DNA from: Thuidium tamariscinum
Taxonomy: Eukaryota; Streptophyta; Bryopsida; Hypnales; Thuidiaceae
NCBI GenBank assembly: GCA_947034885.2
Contig: OX344758.2
Location: 5,272,501-5,336,500 of the forward strand
Direction of reading: 5' to 3'
Length of the DNA: 64,000 bases
Positions 1 to 11,610 of the stretch are shown here, in pieces. The notes below the pieces were generated by a model, which was not told the DNA's origin, did no database searches, and saw only the letters and a program-made list of their open reading frames with translations. The stretch's first letter is position 1, and each line of letters opens with the position of its first letter. The position numbers and the translations under genes are program-made.

Positions 1-1486
1 TTGCCGAATGCGCCAGTAGTAGTAGAAGAGTGTGAAACACACAACCATGGTGAGTCCAAAGGCGATGGGCGTTCCTATCATCGTTTCCTCTTTAATCTTC
101 TTCACGATTCAAATTACCAACTAGTTAAGATAGTCCTCTCGAAGGCTCTAAATACTGGAAATATATGTCAGCCACTCCCATTCATTTTTCTTGGCATTTT
201 GAATTAAACATGTGTTATAGAATCGACTAGAATCAATTAGCACAGACAGCTCTTGATTGTGTTTACAAAACACTAGGGTCATCATGCACGCGCCATAGCG
301 AAGATCGCTCTGCTGACTACTTTCGAAGACGCCATCCCTCAAGAATGTCACACAAATGCAGCATTACTTCTACTTCCTCATTTGGGTAGTCTCTCTTCGA
401 TTTCAGCTTCGAAATCTGCACTGGGGAGACCATCCACCCATTCCATCCCCGAAACAACAAACCAAGTTTTAAAGCCCCCCCTGTCTCAAACAAGAATCAC
501 AATCTTGACACACCATTCTTTCACGACCGCTGACAGTACACCATCTCTCAATCTCTTCCTCAGCAGAATCTTTGCTCACCATTCAACTAAAAACATTGAA
601 ACTAAAACCTCCGCGGACCTAAACCCAATGTACATTTCGCGATATCTCTTCCGCAACATACACCCGCCCTACTCTTGCTGAGCCTTGTGTTCCCAGAAAC
701 ACCATGGATTATCTGAACCTCGAAGCAACTCTGAGCCCACCAAAGATTCAATTCTGGGCGTCACCAAGAAACTCTAACGTCTCTACAGACCTGCCTAAAC
801 CTCGAAGACAAGATGGTGACGCACGCAGCAATTACAAAATTCGGAGTTCTGGGCGAGCAAGCTTCCTCTTTTATCTCAACAAATTTGCTAAGTTCAGTTG
901 AAGCAGGAAATGAAGTTTAGTTCTAGCGGCACACCGACAGCAAGCTGGGTTTCATGGAGCCGCCAAGCAAGAATGGCCAAGCTTACTGCTGCTACAGGAA
1001 GAGCCGCCAAAGCAGGTCTTCTCTCCTGGGGACTCGGGAAGTCACTCCTACAGTGAGGGAAGGAAGAGTGGAAGACTGAAGACCCCCTCCTCCTCCCCCA
1101 GGCACTTCGGGTTTCATACCCAGTTCAAGACTTGAAGCTCGTCCCCTGTCTGTACATCTGTTGTACCGGTATTTATTTACATAAGTCGTTTTGTGCTTAA
1201 TTTCTTTTCTTCAAAGCAAATGAAAGTTAACTTACCTACCCCGCCCGTAAGTGTATGAGATAGGAAAGGACTCACCTGCAGTATTGATTTAACTTAATCT
1301 GGGTGCTGTATGTTCAGCGGAACTACTGTCAGAATGATGCAGACTTTTGTATTACTTACCCAGTTTTCACTGCTACGATATCCTTCCATTCACTGTGTCA
1401 GGGAGTGTCTATGTATTTTTTGTATTTTTTTTTCGGAGTGTCTGTATTTTCCGGGGTTTTCGGTTTTTGCTCTGTTGGTTTCACAG
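1..1486. other. No confident gene; gene-like composition
   Basis: This stretch is less AT-rich than the DNA to its right and holds several short open frames (for example 382-681, 704-901 and 910-1056 on the plus strand), none with a recognisable domain. It could be the upstream exons or leader of a plus-strand gene whose last exon is the candidate at 1487-1650, but I could not join exons convincingly. Confidence 0.3.
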
Positions 1487-1650
1487 GGGCAGAGCCTGAT
1501 TTACCTGAACACTTCGATTATATGAGTGCCCAAGACTTGCAGAGACTTGTATTCACACTGCAAGGTGGAGCACCTCATTTCTGTCCTCCCAATGCACTTG
1601 TTTGTCTTGTTGGGGAGGGTGTACAATTAGTGTCACATGAAAAGAAATGA
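1487..1650 (+). CDS. Candidate terminal exon of an unrecognised gene
   Basis: A long pyrimidine tract ending in TTTCACAG gives a good splice acceptor at 1481-1486. The open frame that follows encodes about 54 residues, beginning near GAEPDLPEHFDYM and ending LVSHEKK before a TGA stop. Codon use looks protein-like (Cys, Pro and acidic residues rather than the Lys/Phe/Asn bias of the surrounding AT-rich noise). I recognise no domain, and upstream exons are not identified. A chance open frame remains possible. Confidence 0.3.
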
Positions 1651-1867
1651 ATTTTGTGAAATTTTGTACATTATGGTAATATTTCAATCTACAGTATTGC
1701 TATTTGAAGCATTTAAGGAGTACGATGACTGTGGCCAAATAATGTCACATGCACTAGGCTCCCATTGTGAGGCGGAGCCTTGTGGTTCTACAATCTTCTT
1801 TGTTTAAAGTAGCCACAAAACAATCTATACCTTCATATAGGCTGGTGGTTTGGTTAGGTTTGGTTTG

Positions 1868-2500
1868 TTTGTTACATTGAGATCTCCCAAACCATGCGAC
1901 CTCAAGTCACGTTCTTAGTACAGTCGGAAAGTACTCGGCAAGGAGGGGGGATATGGGTTTTGTTTTGTAGCGTTCTAATTCACAGTGAAAAAGTTATAGA
2001 TTTTTGAGCTCTTTTTTATTTTAAAAAATTAGAAAATCACTTTGATTTTGATTTTGGTTGCATGCTTGATACCGTCAGAAAGACCTTGGCAAGGAGGGGT
2101 GCATGGACTTGGTTTTGTGACATTTGGACCTATAATGTGAAAGCTATTGAATTTCAAAGTCTTTGTGCATTGAAAAATTAGAAAATTACTTTTAATTTGA
2201 TGTTGACTATGGCAATGGCACAAGGCACACTAGAGCCTATACCTTAAGTTAGGTTGTTTGTTTTGTTTTGTTTGTTTTGTTTTGTTTGTTTCTTACATTG
2301 AGATCTTTGATGCTGTGCGTCCCCGGGTCATGTTCATAGTACCATCAAAAAGCCCTCAATGTAGAGGGGTGCATAGGCTTTGTTTCTTAACTTTCTATTC
2401 TACAATGGAAAAATTATTAAATTTCAAAATTTTGATCAACTAGAAAATTATAGAAGTACTTTGATTTTGATTTTGACTGTGGCAACTGCACAATGCATAC
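1868..2500. repeat. Tandem/dispersed repeat patch, about three units
   Basis: Three diverged units share, in order: TTTGTTTGTT, ACATTGAGATCT, a GTCGGAAAG-like segment, CTTGGCAAGGAGGGG, GGGCTTTGTTTTGT, ACAGTGAAAAAGTTAT, AATTTCAAA and AAAATTAGAAAATTAC, then TTTGATTTTGATTTTG. The first and third units keep the GTTTGTTACATTGAGATC start; the middle one begins near the GTCAGAAAG segment. Related single copies occur at 30150-30350 and, inverted, at 51845-51990. This is a dispersed repeat, probably of transposon origin, class unknown. Confidence 0.6.
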
Positions 2501-2588
2501 TTGTAGTCTTCAATGCCCTTAACAATTAATCAATCAAATGTTCAAGAACTTGAGAAGTAGAAATTGTCCAATTAAATGGGTTGTAGCG

Positions 2589-2900
2589 TAAGGTAGGAGG
2601 CTCAAACTCCAACCATGTGTTTAAAGCAAACATAACTCAAACTCTCAAAGGTACATTTTTCTTTCTTCAATGTACCAAATTTGCACATTTTAGGAGGTGG
2701 TTGCTTTTGATGAAAACAAATTACCTCTTTTATCAACTTCAAAATGTTATAACTAATTCTACAAAGCTCCAAAAAAATATGAAACAACTTGGGTTAGATG
2801 TCTTTGGAGGAATTTTTTTTGAAAACTACTTCAAGATATTTTGTCTCCCCAAAATTCAGTTCCAACCCTTACATGGTCAGTTTATGGACCTCCTACCTTA
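2589..2900. mobile_element. Foldback/miniature inverted-repeat element
   Basis: The left end TAAGGTAGGAGGCTC and right end GACCTCCTACCTTA are inverted repeats. Imperfect complementarity continues inward (AAACTCCAACCATGT against ACATGGTCAGTTT). About 312 bp, AT-rich, no coding potential. No clear target duplication was seen, so the superfamily is not assigned. Confidence 0.45.
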
Positions 2901-2937
2901 ACATAAGAGATTTGGTACTCCCAGAGCCCTGTCCTTT

Positions 2938-3233
2938 GCATTAGAAGGGATTCGAGGCCAACACGAGACTGTGAGTTCCCAAACGCAGTGAATGCAAAAT
3001 CTGCCGCAGAAATGCAGAACTGGCCTCTATTGACGTGGTCAAGAATGTGCCATGTCACCGACTTTTTTTTGAAATTTTTTTTGGACTTCTTTTTGCATTT
3101 TAGGACGAACTTCTTTTTCTTTTTCTTTTTTTGAAAAAAAAAATTAATTGTTGACCTGACAGTATCGGGAACAATTTTGGGAACAGGGCTTTTGTAGTCT
3201 CCTGTTGGCCTCGAATCCCCTCTAACTTAATGC
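2938..3233. mobile_element. Foldback element with ~30-bp imperfect inverted ends
   Basis: GGGATTCGAGGCCAACACGA near 2949 is repeated in inverted orientation near 3203-3222 (TGTTGGCCTCGAATCCCC). GCATTA-type outer ends lie on both sides, and TTCCC/GGGAA segments lie further in. The middle holds T-rich and AG-rich tracts. Structure fits a small non-autonomous DNA element; no target duplication could be fixed. Confidence 0.4.
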
Positions 3234-4227
3234 AAGTGGCCAGTGGGTGGAAATTAAAAACTTCCAAGTTCTCAAGCTGTCTATGGACAGTACCGTATGT
3301 TAGTGTACGCCTTCGCAGGTCAGGTATACCGGCACGTATAGGAGGACTACCTGGCACTCAGGTAAGTGAGGGCAGAGCGCCAGACTTGCCAGTCTACTTT
3401 GAAATTGCACAGCAGCAAGGACTCTGAGAAGTGGACCTTTTGGTCAGGAACAGCAGCACTAATACTGTGAGGAATTTAATTTGGAATCATGATGGCGTCC
3501 CAGACGGAGACTGTAGTGGTCTAAATATTTAATTGACCCTGGCTGGGGATGCTTGCTTGGAATTGATCCTCTATCTGTGGCATTACTTCACTTTAAACAA
3601 GAAGTACGAAGAAGGTATTGCAACATTACTGGAAGTCATTATCCACAAATTAAGAGAATTGGACTCCCAAGAATCCAGCAAGGACGGACCAGCCCGAGTT
3701 AACCCTGGAAGACCACAGACTTTCAACCAAGTTGTGATTTGTGAACTAATCGACGACTCCTCGAAGCTTCAATACCAATTTTCAATTTTCATGATAATTT
3801 CTTTTTAGGGGAATGAAACGGAATCCAAAGAGAGAGGACAAAACCGCCAACCAGAGGCGGCCTGGCGGTTTCATGATCATTTCTACGAACCATTTGATCG
3901 ATCACTTATCACCTATTTGGAAATCCTTTTCTTATCAGAAAGTGTCCCCTATGTCTTCATATACAAGTCATAAATTGTATTGTAATTCTGTGAAAGATTT
4001 CATTTATCATAAATTTTTGAAGGACAAGGGAAGAAAATATATACCAAGTACCAAATACACTTGTGAAACCTAAAAAAACACCACAGTTGGTGCTTTGTTT
4101 TCTTCATTTATCACAGTTGGTGTCCACGACTCGTTGAAAGGAAAAAAAAAAAAAAAAAAAGACACACAGGCGATTCCATTATATAAAAACACACGCTCAA
4201 ATGCTTATGGGACAACTTCAGATGTAG
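3234..4227. other. Intergenic; small ORFs and an A-tract
   Basis: Small plus-strand open frames (for example 3533-3808, with a segment starting TLAGDACLELILYLW) are not matched to any family I know. An uninterrupted run of about 19 A at 4142-4160 could be the tail of an old retroposed sequence, but no target duplication was identified. No firm gene. Confidence 0.3.
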
Positions 4228-5030
4228 GTACTCTATAACTCTAGTACGTACCTTTCAGTTGTTTTGGGATTGGTGTGTGATCATCTCTGCAATAAAATGC
4301 TCTCTTCATAAGCCCCCCAAAATTGAAAAGCATTAAATTCATTTTAAAATTGAAATAAATGTATTTTTAAAAGAAATAAAAGGAAGGGCCAGCCAGCGCG
4401 CGTCACTTTATAAAAGTTCCTTGCGTGCTGTCGGTTGTACACTACAAGTTGGGATTGCAGAGCTGTTGTTCCAGGTCTTTGAGTCCCTCCTCCAGAGTCC
4501 AGATCGACGGACAGTTCTCAGGTGAGTTCCATCACATCAACTGAACTTCAGCACAGCTTCAGCACTGCTTGTCTTGTAACTTCACCGAAACCTACAAGTT
4601 TACAAATTGGTAAGAAGAAGTAAGTAATAAATGTACTCGAAGTTACACGTCCAATATCACAACAATAGCGTGTCGTTTGGGTACTGTACACGTAGTAAGT
4701 CACGGCGAGATCTGACAGATCGACCACTGCTCTAGCTGCCTGCTCGTCTGTTCCAATTCCTGTAAGTTAACTTAACGTCGTTTGCTTACACTTTTGGCTA
4801 CTCAGTTACGGCAACTGTGAATCAATCAAAACATGGCCATATCAAATATGTACAGTACATTGATTGACGGAACAGTACGTAGTGATCGAGAGGGAGGCCT
4901 CATACCTTACACTGCAGCTGATCAAGAGGGACAGTGAAACTGTGATCGAGCAGACCTGGAGCTGAGCTACAGGATGTATACCAGCTAGCTAGCTCAGCCA
5001 GTTCGATCAGAAACTAGCTGCGTTAAGTAC
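4228..5030 (+). promoter_or_regulatory. GTAC-rich promoter-like region with TATA box
   Basis: Eleven GTAC tetramers occur in about 800 bp (4228, 4244, 4248, 4437, 4633, 4681, 4686, 4850, 4855, 4875, 5027), roughly three to four times chance. A good TATA box (TTTATAAAAG, 4407-4416) is followed about 105 bp later by a consensus splice donor (CTCAG|GTGAGT, exon end 4521). GTAC is the core bound by the copper regulator SPL7/CRR1. The sequence therefore looks like the start of a spliced transcript that may be copper-responsive. No conserved protein or known microRNA was found downstream, and a transposon copy begins at about 5455. Confidence 0.35.
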
Positions 5031-5454
5031 TCACTATTAAAAGCGACTTTATTTTCTATGTGGCAATCTGAATGCAAATGGAAGCAAGTGTCAGTGCAAG
5101 AATCGAAGTGCAGTTCCCTAAGCAATATTATATCTGGTCCCACTTGCTCTCAGTGGCAATTGAATTGAAATTAAAGTCCTCGGGCCGTAAAACTCGCGGC
5201 ACGAATTAAGTTACAACTTGCTTCACTATTCCTCGATTGAGAGGTCGAGAATGGCCGGGGCACCCATGATGTGTAAGGAAGGCGATCGGCTGCAGTCAGT
5301 CTTTTCTTCGTGACCAGGACTCCAGGAGATCAATGCTACAAAAACATCACTGGAAGAGAGAACAGTCAGTGGGATTTTTCTCAGTTATCAACATCGGAGA
5401 TGCAACTGACGGTTGGTTTCATTCAGTGTAAGTTAATACAATTGCATAGGTTAT

Positions 5455-6037
5455 GTCCTACAGGATTCACTGCCGTGAGGCCATTTTTCTGTCAAAACCA
5501 CTCAAAACTGCCATTTTTGCTGCAGTCATCCATGGAAACTAAACTAAACTAAAATTGTAGAATCTTACAATAGGATCTTGTACTTAACTTGTTTCAGATC
5601 ATGCAGTAAAAATTTCATAGAGTTTGAAAGTATAGATTGAAAGATATGAACAATCAAAGTTATTTTTTCAAGAAAATGCTAAAACTACATTAAAAAACAA
5701 CATTGTTTATAACTTTCTCATTACTAGTCCAAATAGAATGAATCAAAGATTCAAATGTAGACAAAAATGTATGATTTTATTAAAAAAATAAAATAATTTT
5801 GAATTTTTTTTTTGGTAAATTTTTTTTTGTTGCCAACTAACTTCAATTTTGGACTTTTTGTATTATAATTTTTACTCCTAGGCATCAATTGAAATACAAA
5901 TTACATTCCGATGAAGCTAATCAATTTTTCTATCTTATGAGAAAGTTTCAAGAAGTTTCAACATAAAATTGAGATCATAAGAACCTGCCCAAAATTCATT
6001 TTGTCACTCAAGGGGACAACAACCTTTCTTACGGATT
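5455..6037 (-). mobile_element. Deleted inverted copy of the ~0.9-kb TTAA-flanked family
   Basis: Read on the minus strand, its 5' side (CAAGGGGACA near 6010-6020) and its 3' side (GCAAAAATGGCAGTTTTGAG near 5500-5520, then AAATGGCC) match the element at 44628-45548 (AATTGTCCCCTTG and GGTGGTTTTGAGTG). It is shorter than the ~0.9-kb copies, so it has internal deletions, and its ends have decayed. It overlaps the 3' part of the small open frame at 5310-5552, which is therefore not a gene. Confidence 0.5.
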
Positions 6038-6180
6038 ATGAAGTGAAGGCCTATTAATATCTACATTCAGGAGGTTAACAAGCAAACATAAAATTGACAC
6101 AAGCAAAGACCACATTATGTGTTTTAGTAGAGAGAAGCACTAAGAGCATCTGCAATTGTTGATTGGAAAAAGGGACAATA

Positions 6181-6993
6181 GGGTGGTTGCAAGAAACACT
6201 TGCCAGTTTTCGTAGGGTTTTACTGGGGACTACATTTTTGCCGCATAGTACTGCTAGTACTACAAGTACTATCAACAAACTGCCAATGCACTGTGCTTTT
6301 GACACGTGTACTAGAGTCAGGAGTTATTGTGGCCATTGAATGACATTATCTCATATATTGTATCATTTAAAAAGTTTGACAAGTGGGCGAATGTGGGATT
6401 AAAGTTAGATGTGAGAACACTATGTCTACGTAGTAGTACTTAGGTGCAAAAGACTGCAGTTTTTTTCAAAAAATATAGTTATCCAATTTTAATTCATAAA
6501 AAATTGAAAGTGATTTATTTATTTATTTTTAATTATGGTCGTTTTTTCAAATCTCCTTATCATCACTTTCATTCAAAAAAATTAGAGTTACAATATTTTT
6601 AGAATTTGTAAATGTGCGCGCCATTGAGCTATATTATGTAGCATATACATCATACAAAAATAACTAAAAATTGGATTCCAAACCATATTCATAAGTTTAT
6701 TAGGTGGAGGAACACACCACCAAAATATCAACTCAAAAGCATTCATTTTGATTACTATGAACGTAGTGAATCCTTGTTCACCTAATGTGTGACAAGTGGA
6801 CAAAATTAATTTTTAAATACAAAAAGGGTTTTCCAAAATTTAAAAAAAAATATGGAACCCTTAAGCATGAAGTTAGTTATCTCCAATAAAAATTTCAAGG
6901 TGAAAAGTTTTTGGATTCAAAAGTTAGAGTGCAAAAGAAGAAAGTGGTTTCAATTGTGACATGAAATAGGATAGGTGTTTCTTGCAATGACCC
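6181..6993. mobile_element. Non-autonomous element with GGGTGATTGCAAGAAAC ends
   Basis: Left end GGGTGGTTGCAAGAAACAC and right end GTGTTTCTTGCAATGACCC are inverted repeats. ACAAT lies just outside on both sides, an apparent 5-bp target duplication. The interior is AT-rich and noncoding. The same ends occur at 31751-32467, inside the CACTA-type element near 13191-13896, and at 63592 (cut by the window end). Confidence 0.55.
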
Positions 6994-7430
6994 AACAATG
7001 GTATGAAAGTGTTTAGGATGGACTTGTTAGCTATATTGTACATATATACATACAATATATTAAATAGTATATTTTGGAGTAGTTAATAGAGGGTTGTGAA
7101 TCTTAGCAAAAAAAAATTTAGTGACTCGAAAATAGACTTAACAAAAGCAACCCAGTTTTTACCACTTCAACAATTGAGTATACTTGGAGTGCAAATATCT
7201 TAAGGGGAATAATTTCCAACATATAGAAATACATTTAAAAAAGATTTCATATTTTTTCAAATTTTTATTTTCCAAAAAAAAATTATCATAAATTTTCTAA
7301 GTCAAGATTTTTTCACCCCATAATAGTCATATTGGTTACTTTATTTCCAACCAAAAGTTGGTTGTAAAATTGAGAGTCCTCTATTACTATGATAAAAAAA
7401 AATTGCACCAATCAAGAATACTTGACACAT

Positions 7431-8618
7431 GGGGGACACTTTCACTACATTTGGGGGACCTACCTGAGGCGGAGGGGTATTTGGGGGGGGGGGGGGGGCT
7501 ATTTACCTCCTAGACAACATTAAGAAGGACCCTATCATTACCTAATGCAAAAAAACATCCTATATAATCATCCATATCATTACTTATAATATATAGGTCA
7601 ATGCAATTTTTTTAGCCTATATTTTTTGTAAGTAAAAAAACTAAATAAAAAACTAATGAGAAAGTAAAAATGACTAGAAAAAAGTTCATAAAAAAAGATT
7701 CAATTTCTAAACACCAATTGGCATAAATGACCTAAACACGAGGGTTGCTAGTATGTGAGTATAGAAGTGTGAGCTTATGAGCCTTAAAGATCACGTACCT
7801 ATAGTATAGGTGCTTATACTATAGAAACCTTTTATGATAAGAGTATATTAATACTATAAGTACCTATATTATAGGTATTTTTACTATAAACACTTTCAAA
7901 GGTGGTAGTATATTTACTTATATACATATTAGAAGCTCACATACTCGCATGTTCAGGCTCACACGCTAGCATCGTTGAATCAAATACAAAACATTAGAAT
8001 TGAAAGCCGTACTCAACAATTAGAAGCCGTGTGAAGAATGCGTTCAAAAACATAGAGCCAAAGTTAATGAAAGTACTAAAAATGTGCAAAGTATTGAAAA
8101 TGTGCCTCAATGTCAAAATGCAAACAAGAACAAATGCTTGCCATCAAATGAAAAAACTATAGCAACAACACCCTACTGCATTTTTGATACACACTTGCGC
8201 ATTTGAAAAAAAAAATCTACCATTTGCCACCCAACAGCTATTCTAAAAGTGTAAGTCTATAAAATTGCACCTTCATTCACTAATTTGGAGCTTCATCTTA
8301 TAACTCTCATGTACGAGTACTATACTATAAGTCTAACATAGTACTATATTGTAATTTTGATGTAGTATAGACTAACCCTACTAAATACAATTCCTTGGAT
8401 CTAATTCTTTTGCCCATAAATTACATGTACCTAAAAATTAATGGACCATATTTTTTGGCTACCTACATTACTTATAATGGACTTGCCACTTTTCATGTCC
8501 CCTAGTTTATATGTAATTCTTTTATAAATATTTATAAATATTACCCAAAATGAATTAAATCCACCCTGTATTCCGTCACACTTGGGTTGCTAAAATGCAG
8601 GAAGTGTCCCCCCGTGGT
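7431..8618. mobile_element. Diverged relative of the 298-bp hAT-type element, split by an insertion
   Basis: The left part (GGGGGACACTTT, TTTGGGGGACC, GAGGCGGAGGGGTATTT, a 16-base G run at 7483-7498, GACAACATTAA) aligns with the left half of the 298-bp element at 9704. The right part (TTTTCATGTCCCCTA, ATTCCGTCACAC, GGAAGTGTCCCCC) aligns with its right half. They are separated by about 0.88 kb of unrelated DNA bracketed by CATTACTTATAAT on both sides (near 7578 and 8466), suggesting a nested insertion. The insert contains the smaller foldback at 7748-7969. Confidence 0.55.
7748..7969. mobile_element. Small foldback element (CTAGTATGTGAG ends)
   Basis: The left end reads CTAGTATGTGAGTATAGAAG followed by TGTGAGCTTATGAGCC; the right end has inverted forms of these, somewhat rearranged (GCTCACATACT, GGCTCACACGCTAG). 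The interior consists of repeated CTATAGTATAGGT-like steps. A better preserved copy lies at 53240-53461. Confidence 0.5.
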
Positions 8619-8768
8619 GCTTGATTACCATGTGCCAACTTACCAAGTGGGAGTCCTATTTCCAATTACAATCTATCATAATTGATTAAAAAAAAATAGA
8701 TCATTCTACCATGCCAAAATAAGGGAGGTGATCAAGGATGGTTGCCTTCTATACATTAGACTCTCTTA

Positions 8769-8771
<3 letters not shown>

Positions 8772-8842
<71 letters not shown>
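8772..8842. repeat. (TA)n microsatellite, about 70 bp
   Basis: Uninterrupted alternating T and A. A simple sequence repeat of no known function. Confidence 0.95.
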
Positions 8843-8846
<4 letters not shown>

Positions 8847-9337
8847 AGAGATAAGGATGCATTTTATTAATATATACTTTTTCCTTTACTTAAATTATCT
8901 CTTCTCTCAAATTTGACTTGGAATCTAACTACTACGTACTATCCTTAGACTCTTGTTGTTGAATGGTCAAGTAAGAATGTCTTTGATTTACTAGTTGGAA
9001 CTTGGAAGGGATGAAATAAAAACTATACTTCACTTCTTAATGCAAACTTAACAAATTCATTTTTTTATGTACCTTTAGTCCCAATTCCAAAGTATGAACA
9101 ACCTTTGGAATTTGTACAAAATACATATGGAATTATAAACAACATATAACTTATATTGAAGTATCAACAAACTTCTTCTTTTTGAAAAGTAAAAGTGACC
9201 ATTAAAAAGAAAAGAAAAAAACAAAAGCCCCCCTTCAAAAAAAATCAATCAAGAAGTTGCCACTAGAACTCTTATTTTGCCTTCTATAGGTGCAAAAAAC
9301 ATAAATATCTAAGAAAACCAAGATGCATCATCATTAA

Positions 9338-9695
9338 CCTCTAAAAGACCATTGTCCCTTTGAAAGACAAAATCAATTTCGGGCAAGTTCCTATGACTTC
9401 AATTTCTAGTGAGACTTTCTGAAAATTTCTCATAAGATAAAAAAAATTGATTAGTTTTGTTGAAATATAGATTTTATTTCAAATAGCATTGGAAAAAAAA
9501 TTATACTCTCTTTATCCCAATATAATATTTTTTTTACACAAATTTTTTTGGCTTAAGCTAAAAATAATGATTTTTTAAATCAATTTTGTATCATAAGTAA
9601 TTTTCAATACTCTCCTTTAGGCCTAAATTTTTTTGCTTCAAATTAGTTTTCAAATTATAATTGTAGAGCATGAAAGAATGAAATTTTATAGCCAT
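9338..9695 (+). mobile_element. Left part of a ~0.9-kb TTAA-flanked element
   Basis: Begins immediately after TTAA (9334-9337) with CCTCTAAAAGACCATTGTCC and continues with segments matching the copies at 44628 and 36919 (GACTTCAATTTCTAGTGAGA, TTTCTCATAAGAT, TTTATTTCAAAT). The right half is missing; a hAT-type element begins at 9704. Confidence 0.5.
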
Positions 9696-9703
9696 TTTCA
9701 AAG

Positions 9704-10001
9704 CTAGGGGAGGACACTTCTTGTGTATTTGGGGGACCCATGTGCGGCGGTGGGGTATTTTTAGGGGGGCTATCAACTACTTGTAATCATTACTTGGCAA
9801 CATTAAAAGAGCCCCTATTTTACCATAAAGTGGAAAAATCAGCCATATTATCATCCCTATTTTATTTTTAAAACACTTTGCCTTTTTAATGTCCCCTATT
9901 TTATATATAAATTTCTTATAAATTTTACCTAAGATTATTTAAATGTACCCTATCTTCCGCCGTACATAGGTTATTAAAAAATGGGAAGTGTCCTCCCCAG
10001 G
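9704..10001 (+). mobile_element. 298-bp hAT-type miniature element, copy 1
   Basis: Termini CTAGGGGAGGACACTTC and GAAGTGTCCTCCCCAGG are inverted repeats. The flanking 8-bp target duplication TTTCAAAG is exact (9696-9703 and 10002-10009). An 8-bp duplication with C(T/A)GGG-type ends is the hAT superfamily signature. No coding capacity; it would need a hAT transposase in trans. Three further copies of identical length lie at 11313, 12404 and 17716 (inverted). Confidence 0.9.
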
Positions 10002-11312
10002 TTTCAAAGAGCACTACTAACCACTCATTTCTTGAATTCTTGTGTTGTCTTTCAATTTTTGTGCAATATCCTTTTGACTTCCTATAGTGGCTAAGTAACA
10101 ACTCACCTTCTGTGTCAACCTATCCCAAATATGGAATGAACCTAAGTAAATTGCTCATTATTCGAGAAATTGACCTTTACACATTCTAAAGGGACTTCAA
10201 GCACTAATTTCTACTACCTATTCCTCATATATTTATTATAAATAGAATTTGTCCATGTAATAATTTATAATTCCATTCACTTGCTTCATTCAATTGATTC
10301 CTTGACTCCACCATAGCATCCAAAAATGAATATACAAAAAAAATGTCTTTAAATACGGTGCTTGTTATTTTTGAAAATACTATAAAATTATTCATCTTGG
10401 TTTGATCAAATAGAAAGAATCCCACTTTGTTTTGAAGAGTTCCAGGGTAATCAATTTTGTCAACTATACCCAATTGCAAACAAAAGTCAAGTTCTATGTA
10501 GAATTTAATCATGTTGTATGAGCACTATGGTGTTAATTCTACATTCTATTCTTTTATTTAATTTGAATTTGCAATCACTATGATCAATGACTACAATGAA
10601 TTCCAATCAAATCAATTCTTGGCTTCTTGCTATATCATGTCAGCCCTCAAGTTGGTGTTTAGAATCATGGGTTTATTTTTTACAAATTTTTGATAGTTTT
10701 TAGGTTAATTTTATGAAAAAAGACATAAAAAGAGTGTTGTTGAGAGTTTTGATAGAAGTCCGTGCCAACATAGTAAAAAATATTTTTGAAATCACAGATA
10801 CATAAAATAAGGTAGATAGCTCTAAAAGTGACGCTTTAAGGCTATTAGGCCTTTTTGATGGGTTTCAGATGCCCGAAATATTTTTCACTTTTTTTCACTT
10901 GAAGAAAACTGCTTTGGAATCTAATCCAAGTGGTTTCATAATTTTTGGAGCATTTATGAATTACTTATGAATTTTCAAAGAACTCTGCAGTAGGTACCTA
11001 CTTTACAAAAACTATACACATGTGGTTTGAAAAAAGATATGACATTATCCAAATCAAGCATTGTGGCATGCATAAAGTAATAGAAAAGGTTCCTAAATGT
11101 GACCCTTTCTAAAACTTAAATGAAAGCTTAACTCAATTAATATTTTCAGATTTTTTAACATACTTAAGAAGGTAGTTGGGCCATCTTTTCTTATTTTGAA
11201 AAAATTTAATGAACAATTATTCACTTAGTTAAAAATGGACCCATTGTAGCTTTTAAGCAACCATTAAAGAACTATGAATCAAAACTTATTAAGTTGTGAC
11301 ACAATCATTAGT
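10002..11312. other. AT-rich intergenic DNA
   Basis: No supported gene. Open frames here (for example 10225-10512 on the minus strand) have the Phe/Lys/Asn/Ile-rich composition expected from random AT-rich sequence. Confidence 0.6.
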
Positions 11313-11610
11313 CCCGGGGAGGACACTTCTTGTATATTTGGAGGACCCATGTGCGGCAGTGGGGTATTTTTAGGGGGGCTATCAACTACTTGTAATCATT
11401 ACTTGGCAACATTAAAAGAGCCCCTATTTTACCATAAAGCGGAAAAATCAGCCATATTATCATCCCTATTTTATTTTTAAAACACTTTGCCTTTTTAATG
11501 TCCCCTATTTTATATGTAAATTTCTTATAAATTTTACCTAAGATTATTTAAATGTACCCTATATTCCGCCGCAGGTAGGTTATTAAAAAACGGGAAGTGT
11601 CCTCCCCTAG
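11313..11610 (+). mobile_element. 298-bp hAT-type miniature element, copy 2
   Basis: Starts CCCGGGGAGGACACTTC and ends GAAGTGTCCTCCCCTAG. Exact 8-bp target duplication TCATTAGT at 11305-11312 and 11611-11618. The small open frame at 11274-11480 is a chance frame running into this element; the same peptide appears in the inverted copy at 17716. Confidence 0.9.

Noticed and set aside
4500-4535. GTTCTCAGGTGAGTTCC resembles miR398 (copper microRNA)
   Set aside because: Only a partial match, the similarity lies across a consensus splice donor, and no complementary arm forms a hairpin.
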